From an uncultured Acetatifactor sp. (GTDB lineage Bacteria; Bacillota; Clostridia; Lachnospirales; Lachnospiraceae), in contig CAJUGL010000057.1 in NCBI GenBank assembly GCA_910586515.1, positions 1 to 22,532 on the forward strand: a stretch of DNA of 22,532 nucleotides. Reading direction: 5' to 3'. The first letter of the stretch is position 1; every line of letters begins with the position of its first letter. The notes below the pieces were generated by a model. That model had not been told where the DNA came from. It saw nothing but the letters and a program-made list of their open reading frames with translations, and made no database searches. Below are positions 7,162 through 14,407 of this stretch, piece after piece. A program made the position numbers and the translations under genes.

Positions 7162-7479
7162 ATGGATAACAGGATAATTAATCAGGACGAAATCAATATT
7201 CAGGACGATACAATAGAATATGCGGGAATTCTTGCCGAGCTTGCGCTTTCTTCTGAGGAGAGGGAACAGGCGAAAAAAGACATGGGCAGGATGCTGAGCT
7301 ATATTGATAAATTGAAAGAGCTGGATACGACAGGTGTGGAGCCAATGTCCCATGTTTTGCCGATACAGAACGTGTTCCGGGAGGATGTGGTGGAAAACGG
7401 AGACGGAAGAGAGAGCAGTTTGGGAAATGCTCCTTTCCGGAAAGAAGATCTGTTTGTGGTGCCGAAGACAGTCGTTTAG
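7162..7479 (+). CDS. gatC: Asp-tRNA(Asn)/Glu-tRNA(Gln) amidotransferase subunit C
   Basis: 105 residues, the usual size. GatC wraps around GatA and stabilises the GatCAB complex, which converts Glu-tRNA(Gln) or Asp-tRNA(Asn) into the correctly amidated tRNA. Family signs are the early helix ILAELALSSEERE, the IDKLKELDTTGVEPMSHVLP segment, and the C-terminal PFRKEDLFVVPKTV. I chose ATG 7162 with GAGG 9 bases upstream. A TTG at 7147 in frame has no good site. gatA begins 34 bases after the stop. Confidence 0.95.
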   Translation: MDNRIINQDEINIQDDTIEYAGILAELALSSEEREQAKKDMGRMLSYIDKLKELDTTGVEPMSHVLPIQNVFREDVVENGDGRESSLGNAPFRKEDLFVVPKTVV

Positions 7480-7513
7480 CTTCTGCCGTATGCATTGACG
7501 AAAGGAGAAGGTT

Positions 7514-8989
7514 ATGGAACTTTTATCCCTTTCCGCCGTGGAGCTGGGTACGGCTATCAGGGATGGCCGGACTACGGCTCCGGAGGCGCTGCAGGCCGTA
7601 TTTGAACAGATCGCCCGGAAGGAAGAGCTTTATCATTGCTATGTGACAATAGATAGAGAGGGCGCGCTGAAAAGAGCGGAAGAGGTGCAGGGGAAAATTG
7701 AGCGGGGAGAATTAAAACATCCCCTGGCGGGCGTCCCCATGGCAGTGAAAGATAATTTGTGCACAAAGGGGATGAGAACCACCTGTTCTTCCAGAATGCT
7801 GAGCAATTTTGTCCCGTCCTATTCGGCGGAGGCGGTGACAAACCTGGAGGAGGCCGGGGCGGTCCTGGTAGGAAAGACCAACATGGATGAATTTGCCATG
7901 GGCTCCACTACGGAGACTTCTGCATATGGGGTTACGCGCAACCCGAGAAATCCTGAACATGTGCCGGGAGGTTCTTCAGGCGGCTCAGCGGCGGCGGTGG
8001 CAGCAGGAGAATGCTTTTTTGCTTTGGGTTCGGATACCGGAGGGTCTGTCCGGCAGCCTGCGGCCCACTGCGGCGTAGTGGGGCTGAAGCCCACTTACGG
8101 AACGGTCTCCAGATACGGCCTTGTGGCGTATGGTTCTTCTCTGGACCAGATAGGACCCATCTGCAGAACCGTGGAGGACTGCGGGGTGGTGCTGGAGACA
8201 ATCGCAGCTCCCTCCGGTGCGTGCATCAGGGACTCCACCCATATCCGGCGGAAGGATACGGATTTCTGCCGGGGGTTAAAAACGGACATAAGGGGAATAA
8301 AGATAGGCATTCCGAAAGCATACATTCCGGAGGAGGATGACGGAAGCGGATTGACTCGAGATGTGCGGGAGGCTGTCCTTGGGGCGGCGCGGCTTTTTCG
8401 GGAGTCGGGAGCCCTGGTGGAGGAATTTGACTTGGAACTGACGGACTATGCCGTTCCTGCCTATTATACCATCGCGTCCGCGGAGGCCGGTTCTAATCTG
8501 GAACGCTTTGACGGCATAAAGTACGGTTACCGCGCTACGGAGGCGGAGGAACTGCACCGAATGTACAGGCAGACCCGGTCACAGGGATTTGGGCCGGAGG
8601 TAAAGCGCCGGATTTTGCTGGGCAGTTTTGTCCTGAGCGCAGGCCATTATGATGCCTATTACCTCAAGGCGCTGCAGGTAAGGGCGTTGATAAAGAAGGC
8701 GTTTGACCGGGCTTTCCGGCGATATGACTGCATTCTGGGACCCACTGCGCCGTCCACTGCGCCCAGGCTGGGGGAGAGTCTGGAAGAACCCGTGAAAATG
8801 TATCTGGGGGATATTTATACCATATCCGCCAACCTGGCAGGTCTGCCCGCCCTGAGCATTCCCTGCGGAACAGGCGCCGGAGGCCTGCCTATAGGCATGC
8901 AGCTGACAGGGGACTGTTTTCAGGAGAAAAAACTGCTGCAGATTGGCTGCTGCTATGAACAAATTTCACCCTTTAAAGCAGGAGATTGA
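7514..8989 (+). CDS. gatA: Asp-tRNA(Asn)/Glu-tRNA(Gln) amidotransferase subunit A
   Basis: 491 residues, full length. This is the amidase-signature subunit that releases ammonia from glutamine and channels it to GatB. The Ser-cisSer-Lys triad is complete: Lys79 in MAVKDNL, Ser154 in PGGSSGGSAA and Ser178 in GSDTGGSVRQPA, at the same numbering as I recall for well-studied GatA proteins. The substrate-recognition and C-terminal segments (PALSIPCG, LPIGMQLTG) are also present. AAAGGAGAAGG lies just before ATG 7514. The stop falls 2 bases before the gatB ATG, so translation is probably coupled. Confidence 0.98.
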   Translation: MELLSLSAVELGTAIRDGRTTAPEALQAVFEQIARKEELYHCYVTIDREGALKRAEEVQGKIERGELKHPLAGVPMAVKDNLCTKGMRTTCSSRMLSNFVPSYSAEAVTNLEEAGAVLVGKTNMDEFAMGSTTETSAYGVTRNPRNPEHVPGGSSGGSAAAVAAGECFFALGSDTGGSVRQPAAHCGVVGLKPTYGTVSRYGLVAYGSSLDQIGPICRTVEDCGVVLETIAAPSGACIRDSTHIRRKDTDFCRGLKTDIRGIKIGIPKAYIPEEDDGSGLTRDVREAVLGAARLFRESGALVEEFDLELTDYAVPAYYTIASAEAGSNLERFDGIKYGYRATEAEELHRMYRQTRSQGFGPEVKRRILLGSFVLSAGHYDAYYLKALQVRALIKKAFDRAFRRYDCILGPTAPSTAPRLGESLEEPVKMYLGDIYTISANLAGLPALSIPCGTGAGGLPIGMQLTGDCFQEKKLLQIGCCYEQISPFKAGD

Positions 8990-8991
8990 AC

Positions 8992-10452
8992 ATGGCAAAA
9001 ATATACGAGACAGTTATCGGATTGGAGGTACATGTGGAACTTGCCACCCGCACCAAGATTTTCTGCGGATGTTCCACTGCGTTCGGGGGCAGGCCAAATG
9101 CCCACACCTGTCCGGTGTGTACAGGGATGCCGGGAGCGCTTCCCGTGCTGAACAGAAAGGTGCTGGAGCATGCGGCTGCGGTGGGGCTTGCTGTCAACTG
9201 TACGATTAACCGTTTCTGTAAATTCGACAGAAAGAACTATTTTTATCCTGACAATCCGCAGAACTACCAGATATCACAGCTGTATCTGCCTGTCTGCCGG
9301 GATGGCTGGGTGGAGATTGACGCGGGGGAAGGCAGGGAAAGAAAGCGTATCGGGATACGGGAGATTCACATGGAGGACGATGCGGGCAAACTGATTCATG
9401 ACGAAGAGGCAAACTGCACTCTGGTGGATTACAATCGTTCCGGTGTACCGCTTATTGAGATCGTGTCGGAGCCGGATATGAGAAGCGCCGAGGAAGTTAT
9501 TGCTTATCTGGAGAAGCTGCGTCTGATTATCCGCTATCTTGGGGCAAGCGACTGTAAGATGCAGGAGGGTTCCATGCGGGCGGATGTGAATCTGTCCGTC
9601 CGGGAAAAGGGGATGCCGGGTTTCGGTACCCGGACAGAGATGAAAAATCTGGGTTCCTTCCGCGCGGTGACCAGGGCCATCGAAAGCGAGAGGGCGCGGC
9701 AGGTGGCGTTGCTGGAATCCGGAGAGCGTGTGCTTCAGGAGACCAGACGTTGGGACGAGGGAAAGGGCGTTTCGTATTCGATGCGTTCCAAAGAAGAAGC
9801 GCAGGATTACCGGTATTTTCCGGATCCGGATTTGGCGCCCATCTGTATCAGCGATTCTTTTTTGGAGAAGATCCGCGCCGGACAGCCGGAATTGCGCACG
9901 GAGAAAATGAAACGCTATAAGGCGGAATATGATATACCGGAATACGATATAGAGATAATTACCGAATCCAGACATATGGCAGACCTGTTTGAGGCCGTTG
10001 TGGCCCTGGGAAGCCAGCCGAAGAAGGTGTCGAACTGGCTGATGGGGGAGACGCTGCGTCTGCTGAATGAGCGTGGGATGGAGCCGGAAGAGCTCTGCTT
10101 TTCACCGGAAAATCTGGCGAAACTGATTGCGCTTACGGATAGGAAGACCATAAACTCTACCGTGGCAAAGCAGGTGTTTGAAGAGATGTTTGCGCATAAT
10201 ACGGACCCGGAGCGTTATGTGGAGGAAAAAGGGCTGACCATGGTGGGGGACGGGGATATTCTGCGACGGACCGTGGAGGAGGTTATCCGGATGAACCCGA
10301 AATCCGCAGGGGACTATAGGGGAGGAAAGGAACGGGCCCTTGGTTTTTTAGTGGGTCAGACCATGAAGGCGATGAAAGGGAAGGCGGACCCCGCCGGAGT
10401 CGGAGAATTGCTGAAAGAGCTGTTGGGACCCGGCCGGGAATCAACGGAATAA
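8992..10452 (+). CDS. gatB: Asp-tRNA(Asn)/Glu-tRNA(Gln) amidotransferase subunit B
   Basis: 486 residues, full length. GatB binds the mischarged tRNA, activates the Glu or Asp carboxyl with ATP and completes amidation. The N-terminal cradle domain shows YETVIGLEVHVEL, the zinc-type cysteine pairs FCGCS and CPVC, FYPDNPQNYQISQ, and the EIHMEDDAGKL and DYNRSGVPLIEIVSEPD motifs. The C-terminal helical YqeY-like tail that contacts tRNA is intact (from about residue 330). ATG 8992 is preceded by AGGAG at 8 bases. TTG 8986 in frame overlaps the gatA stop and is less likely. It ends the gatCAB set. Confidence 0.98.
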   Translation: MAKIYETVIGLEVHVELATRTKIFCGCSTAFGGRPNAHTCPVCTGMPGALPVLNRKVLEHAAAVGLAVNCTINRFCKFDRKNYFYPDNPQNYQISQLYLPVCRDGWVEIDAGEGRERKRIGIREIHMEDDAGKLIHDEEANCTLVDYNRSGVPLIEIVSEPDMRSAEEVIAYLEKLRLIIRYLGASDCKMQEGSMRADVNLSVREKGMPGFGTRTEMKNLGSFRAVTRAIESERARQVALLESGERVLQETRRWDEGKGVSYSMRSKEEAQDYRYFPDPDLAPICISDSFLEKIRAGQPELRTEKMKRYKAEYDIPEYDIEIITESRHMADLFEAVVALGSQPKKVSNWLMGETLRLLNERGMEPEELCFSPENLAKLIALTDRKTINSTVAKQVFEEMFAHNTDPERYVEEKGLTMVGDGDILRRTVEEVIRMNPKSAGDYRGGKERALGFLVGQTMKAMKGKADPAGVGELLKELLGPGRESTE

Positions 10453-10549
10453 TGCGCAGGCCCGTACACAAAGTGCGATTCCCCGCACCTGGAAATTTGC
10501 CGTTAAAGCAGCGTACAGGCCGCGCGTGAGTAGTGGAGAAAGCGTTCCC

Positions 10550-11311
10550 CTACTTGTTTTCGAATATGAAATCAAGATAGAGGGAAGCGTTTTCCGGATT
10601 CTGTCCGTTTATGACAGGGCTGAAAATAATGCTTTCGTCTGTAAAAATGTAGTTTTCCCGCAGGCCGTCTGCCGCATCCAGGTATATGCCAACAGGCACA
10701 GGGGCTTTCATGGATTCGGGATTTCGGGGGGAAGGATAGTCAGGCACGCTGACGAATTCTTCGTCCAGAGCGGCGTCATTCCGCTCTTCCAGAAGAGCCC
10801 GGTCCATATAATAAAAGTAGGGTTCATATTTTGCGTACTGCTCCTGGCTGAGGAATGTGCTCAGATCGCAGAAGGTGTCCGTATAGGCATAGGTATTTGT
10901 GGTTGACTCGCTGGCGATCAGGACATCAATTTCCCGGGCGGCCAGATACACCATCAGCTTCTGGGTAGTCGCCATGGTATTTTCGTCTACGGCCGTCAGG
11001 TCCGACGTGTCCATGTGCATGGAAGTGTCAAAGAACACTTCATAGGTATCCGTGTCTATGCCGGCATATTCCGCGAACCGCTGGTCATAATCCTGGGCAG
11101 AATCCAGTTCGTATACGTTCAGCAGGGCGACAAAAAGCGCTCTGTCCTTCTGGTTTACCGTCTGGTAGATGAAGGAAACGACTATGGCGATGACTGCGAT
11201 TACAGTCACCACATGCCATTTATAATAATAAAGAAAATAAGATATCTTCTCTTTCAGGGTTCCGTGTTTTAATGCTTCTCGTTCTTCTCTGAATTCATCC
11301 ATTACCGGCAT
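10550..11311 (-). CDS. Membrane-anchored extracellular protein, uncharacterised
   Basis: 253 residues facing left. The first 30 residues are charged and cytoplasmic (EFREEREALKHGTLKEKISYF). One membrane helix follows at about 31-50. The remaining 200 residues lie outside and are acidic, with many Asp, Glu and Tyr. That domain contains a VLIASESTTNTYAY segment and a DTFCDLSTFLSQEQYAKYEPYFYY segment, which loosely recall ligand-binding folds, but I cannot name a family. Proteins with this charged-start, YYYKWH-helix layout are common in Lachnospiraceae. The start ATG has AGGTGG 7 bases upstream. It converges with gatB and is divergent from the DUF6106-type gene. A candidate promoter lies at 11377-11403. 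Confidence 0.75.
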   Translation of the reverse strand: MPVMDEFREEREALKHGTLKEKISYFLYYYKWHVVTVIAVIAIVVSFIYQTVNQKDRALFVALLNVYELDSAQDYDQRFAEYAGIDTDTYEVFFDTSMHMDTSDLTAVDENTMATTQKLMVYLAAREIDVLIASESTTNTYAYTDTFCDLSTFLSQEQYAKYEPYFYYMDRALLEERNDAALDEEFVSVPDYPSPRNPESMKAPVPVGIYLDAADGLRENYIFTDESIIFSPVINGQNPENASLYLDFIFENK

Positions 11312-11376
11312 GGCTGTTCCACCTTTCTCTGCAATCGTTCTGTGTGATGTCCCATTTGTATGTTCTGTTATCCATG

Positions 11377-11403
11377 ATAATATGAAAGAATATGGATTGT
11401 CAA
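11377..11403 (-). promoter_or_regulatory. Candidate sigma-A promoter of the leftward membrane-anchored protein
   Basis: On the minus strand TTGACA (complement of 11398-11403) is followed after 15 bases by TATTAT (complement of 11377-11382). The -35 is perfect, but the spacer is two bases short of ideal. Confidence 0.5.
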
Positions 11404-11465
11404 TGAACCGGCGCTAACATGATTCTAAAAAAATGATAAATCAGAAATGATTTTGGAAAGTTTTC

Positions 11466-11494
11466 TTGAAAGTTGCGGTGAGATAGTTTATTAT
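11466..11494 (+). promoter_or_regulatory. Sigma-A promoter of the DUF6106-type gene
   Basis: TTGAAA (11466-11471) and TATTAT (11489-11494) have exactly 17 bases between them, about 80 bases before the ATG at 11576. Together with the leftward promoter it makes the 264-base gap a divergent regulatory region. Confidence 0.65.
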
Positions 11495-11575
11495 GGTATC
11501 AGAAGCGCTGCCGGGGAGGAAGTGCGCCCGGTTCAAAGCAGCAGGATAAAAATAGGATAAAGGAAGGTATGCAAG

Positions 11576-12082
11576 ATGAGCGATGCTTATGTGGAATGCC
11601 TGGTAAAGGCTAAGACTTCCCTCTTGGGCAAATTTTTTAAGATTTTATTGATTACGCTGACCGTTATATTTGTGTTGGCCATATTTGTGCTTCCGCCGTT
11701 GATGATGTTCGGACTGATCGGGGCGATTCTCACCGGAGCGGGGGCTTATTTTGTCAATCTGTTTACGGATTTAGAATATGAATACCTCTATCTGGACAAG
11801 GAGTTGGTGGTGGATAAGGTTATGGCAAAATCAAAAAGAAAAAGAATAGCCACCTACCATTTGGACCGGATCGAGATCCTGGCGCCCATTAAAAGCTACC
11901 ATCTGGACAATTACAGAAACCGCACGGCAAAGCAGAAGGACTACAGCATCGGCGAGGAGCTCAAGCCGGACCGCCGCTATGTGATGTACTATGAGGGCGG
12001 GGAGAAAATCCTTTTGAGTCCTTCCGAGGAGCTGATTAAAATTATGAAGAATGTAGCCCCCAGGAAGATCTTTTCAGACTGA
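11576..12082 (+). CDS. DUF6106-like membrane protein
   Basis: 168 residues. The start MSDAYVECLVKAKTS and overall layout match what I know as DUF6106, a small family in Clostridia with no assigned function. Residues about 20-62 form two closely spaced membrane helices (ILLITLTVIFVLAIFVL and MMFGLIGAILTGAGAYFV). The remaining 100 residues are cytoplasmic-looking and resemble a PH-like beta fold: DLEYEYLYLDKELVVDKV, KSKRKRIATYHLDRIEIL, YVMYYEGGEKILLSPSEEL. AAAGGAAGG lies upstream of the ATG. It has its own promoter and is followed at once by the guaB promoter. Confidence 0.8.
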   Translation: MSDAYVECLVKAKTSLLGKFFKILLITLTVIFVLAIFVLPPLMMFGLIGAILTGAGAYFVNLFTDLEYEYLYLDKELVVDKVMAKSKRKRIATYHLDRIEILAPIKSYHLDNYRNRTAKQKDYSIGEELKPDRRYVMYYEGGEKILLSPSEELIKIMKNVAPRKIFSD

Positions 12083-12089
12083 TTATATA

Positions 12090-12118
12090 TTGACAGAAAG
12101 CTTAATTTTTGATAAACT
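12090..12118 (+). promoter_or_regulatory. Candidate sigma-A promoter of guaB
   Basis: TTGACA (12090-12095) and TAAACT (12113-12118) are 17 bases apart. They start 8 bases after the previous gene's stop. The leader would be about 70 bases. I see no purine-riboswitch core in it. Confidence 0.6.
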
Positions 12119-12195
12119 CATGGGAACAAAAGGAAGGGTATGGGCAAGCGGCTGCGAGGGCGCTGCAGGCAGCTGCGGAATTGAAGGAGGAAAGA

Positions 12196-13650
12196 ATGGG
12201 ACAGATTATCGGAGAGGGCATTACTTTTGACGATGTATTGCTGGTACCTGCGTATTCGGAGGTGGTACCCAATCAGGTGGAGCTGACTACCTGGCTGACG
12301 AAGAAAATCAAACTGAACATTCCCATGATGAGCGCGGGAATGGACACGGTAACAGAGCACCGGATGGCTATCGCCATGGCCAGACAGGGAGGCATCGGCG
12401 TAATCCACAAAAACATGTCTATAGAGGCGCAGGCGGAAGAAGTTGACAAAGTCAAGCGTTCCGAGAACGGTGTCATCACGGATCCCTTTTCTCTGACTCC
12501 GGAACATACGCTGGCGGACGCGGACGCCCTGATGGCAAAATTCCGTATTTCCGGTGTACCGGTTACGGAGGGACGGAAATTAGTAGGTATTATCACCAAC
12601 CGGGATTTAAAATTTGAGACAGACTTTACCAAGCTGATTAAGGAGTCCATGACCAGCGAGGGGCTGATTACCGCTCCTGAGGGGATTACCCTGGAGGAGG
12701 CGAAACAGATTCTGGCTCGGGCCAGGAAGGAAAAGCTTCCCATTGTGGACAGTGAATTCAATCTTAAGGGCCTTATTACCATAAAAGATATCGAGAAGGC
12801 CATCAAGTATCCGCTGGCCGCAAAGGATGAACAGGGAAGGCTGCTCTGCGGCGCAGGTGTGGGAATTACCGCCAATGTGCTGGACCGTGTGTCCGCTTTG
12901 GTGGAGGCGAAGGTGGACGTGGTGGTGCTGGACAGTGCCCACGGACATTCCGGCAATGTGCTGAACTGTCTCAGACTGATCAAGGAGAAATATCCCCAGC
13001 TGCAGGTAATTGCGGGTAACGTGGCCACCGGAGAAGGGGCCAGAGCCCTTATAGAGAGCGGCGCGGACGCGGTGAAGGTGGGAATCGGTCCCGGTTCTAT
13101 CTGCACTACCCGCGTAGTGGCGGGAATCGGCGTGCCCCAGATTACGGCAATTATGGACTGCTATGCTGTTGCGAAGGAATACAATGTTCCTATTATTGCC
13201 GACGGAGGCATTAAATATTCAGGAGATATCACCAAGGCAATTGCCGCGGGCGGAAGCGTATGCATGATGGGCAGCATGTTCGCCGGTTGTGAGGAAAGCC
13301 CTGGGGACTATGAATTGTTCCAGGGAAGAAAGTATAAGGTGTACCGGGGCATGGGTTCCATTGCGGCTATGGAAAACGGAAGCAAGGACCGTTATTTCCA
13401 GGAGAATGCCAGAAAACTTGTGCCTGAAGGTGTGGAGGGCCGCGTGGCCTATAAGGGAGAGCTGGAAGATACCATATTCCAGCTGCTGGGAGGTCTGCGT
13501 TCCGGTATGGGCTACTGCGGAGCGCATAACATACAGGAGCTGAAGGATAACGGCAGGTTTGTGAAGATTTCCGCAGCTTCCCTGAAGGAAAGCCATCCCC
13601 ACGACATCCATATCACCAAGGAGGCGCCGAACTACAGCGTGGATGAATAG
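12196..13650 (+). CDS. guaB: Inosine-5'-monophosphate dehydrogenase
   Basis: 484 residues, full length. It oxidises IMP to XMP with NAD+, the committed step of guanine nucleotide synthesis, in the cytoplasm. The TIM-barrel core contains the catalytic loop GIGPGSICTTR with Cys303. It also has VVLDSAHGHS, GNVATGEGARALIESGAD, IADGGIKYSGDI and the YRGMGSIAAM phosphate-binding loop. The mobile flap carries DRY (398-400). Two CBS domains sit at about residues 95-205 and in this family sense adenine and guanine nucleotides. ATG 12196 is preceded by GAAGGAGG at good spacing. The frame stays open upstream to 12109, but this is leader sequence. A strong terminator follows at 13671. Confidence 0.98.
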   Translation: MGQIIGEGITFDDVLLVPAYSEVVPNQVELTTWLTKKIKLNIPMMSAGMDTVTEHRMAIAMARQGGIGVIHKNMSIEAQAEEVDKVKRSENGVITDPFSLTPEHTLADADALMAKFRISGVPVTEGRKLVGIITNRDLKFETDFTKLIKESMTSEGLITAPEGITLEEAKQILARARKEKLPIVDSEFNLKGLITIKDIEKAIKYPLAAKDEQGRLLCGAGVGITANVLDRVSALVEAKVDVVVLDSAHGHSGNVLNCLRLIKEKYPQLQVIAGNVATGEGARALIESGADAVKVGIGPGSICTTRVVAGIGVPQITAIMDCYAVAKEYNVPIIADGGIKYSGDITKAIAAGGSVCMMGSMFAGCEESPGDYELFQGRKYKVYRGMGSIAAMENGSKDRYFQENARKLVPEGVEGRVAYKGELEDTIFQLLGGLRSGMGYCGAHNIQELKDNGRFVKISAASLKESHPHDIHITKEAPNYSVDE

Positions 13651-13670
13651 GGTTAAGCGAAAAGCTTTTG

Positions 13671-13708
13671 ACGGGGCGCATGTCTGAGGGCATACGTCCC
13701 GTTTGTTG
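13671..13708 (+). terminator. Rho-independent terminator of guaB
   Basis: A 12-base arm (13671-13682, ACGGGGCGCATG) pairs with 13691-13702 (CATACGTCCCGT), with one mismatch and one G-U pair around an 8-base loop. TTTGTTGT follows. It is a strong stem with a weak T-tract. Confidence 0.7.
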
Positions 13709-13845
13709 TCCGCATCATTACGGTGCGCAGTCCTGTCAGAAGCCTTATGCGTCATTGCGGGCAGACGGCTGTACAGGGGGAAAGGGAAGGAGGCAGGGGA
13801 GACGGATTTCCGGAGAGGATATCTGCGGAAATCTCCCGAATAGTT

Positions 13846-14400
13846 ATGGATGAATTTGTATTGCTTTTTTTGCAGGACAGTGTCAGGAATCCTGTCCTTA
13901 CGCCATTGTTTACGTTGATTACCACATTGGGCAACGGCGGGATGGTGTGGATTCTTTTTTCCGCTGCGCTGCTGTTTTTTCCCAGGACGAGAAAAGTGGG
14001 CATAGCGAGTCTTCTGGCGCTGCTGTTTTCACTCTTGATCAATAATATTATTCTGAAAAATCTGGTGGGCAGGATCCGGCCCTATGAGACCATAGAAGGG
14101 CTGATTCCTTTGGTTGCCCGTCCGGCGGATTATTCCTTCCCCTCAGGACATACCGGCAGCTCCTTTGCGGCTGCCTGGGTGATGTATAGAAAGCTGCCCC
14201 GAAGGCTGGGGATTCCGGCATTGATTCTGGCAGGGCTGATTGGCATATCACGGCTTTATGTGGGGGTGCACTATCCGACGGACGTACTGTTCGGCGCGGT
14301 CTGTGGAATGATCAGCGGCTGGATTGCCATAAGACTGACGGAAAATTTTGCAAAAAAGGATTTTTGTAATAAGGATAGAGAAGACAGATTGGAGGAATGA
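13846..14400 (+). CDS. PAP2-family phosphatase, membrane-bound (possibly undecaprenyl-diphosphate type)
   Basis: 184 residues with about five membrane helices. The three PAP2 motifs are intact: KNLVGRIRP (Lys71, Arg78), SFPSGHTGSS (98-106, with His102) and SRLYVGVHYPTD (135-146, with His142 and Asp146). The family removes phosphate from lipid phosphates. Undecaprenyl diphosphate recycling is a common role for small PAP2 proteins, but the substrate cannot be read from the sequence. ATG 13846 fits homologues that begin MDEF, though its ribosome binding site is weak. The frame remains open upstream to 13723 with no better start. The stop is 7 bases before the next ATG, suggesting co-expression with the TPR/DUF4037/DUF4125 gene. 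Confidence 0.9.
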   Translation: MDEFVLLFLQDSVRNPVLTPLFTLITTLGNGGMVWILFSAALLFFPRTRKVGIASLLALLFSLLINNIILKNLVGRIRPYETIEGLIPLVARPADYSFPSGHTGSSFAAAWVMYRKLPRRLGIPALILAGLIGISRLYVGVHYPTDVLFGAVCGMISGWIAIRLTENFAKKDFCNKDREDRLEE

Positions 14401-14407
14401 TACGGTT

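Noticed and set aside
10453..10549. Terminator between gatB and the converging leftward gene
   Set aside because: Only a 5-base stem (GTGCG/CGCAC) without a T-tract is visible.
12119..12195. Possible purine riboswitch before guaB
   Set aside because: The leader is only about 70 bases and lacks the conserved purine-aptamer core I would expect.
12273..13106. Long minus-strand reading frame of 277 codons
   Set aside because: It lies antisense inside guaB, whose motifs are complete. It has no family match or ribosome binding site and is Ser-rich in the way antisense frames of GC-rich genes are.
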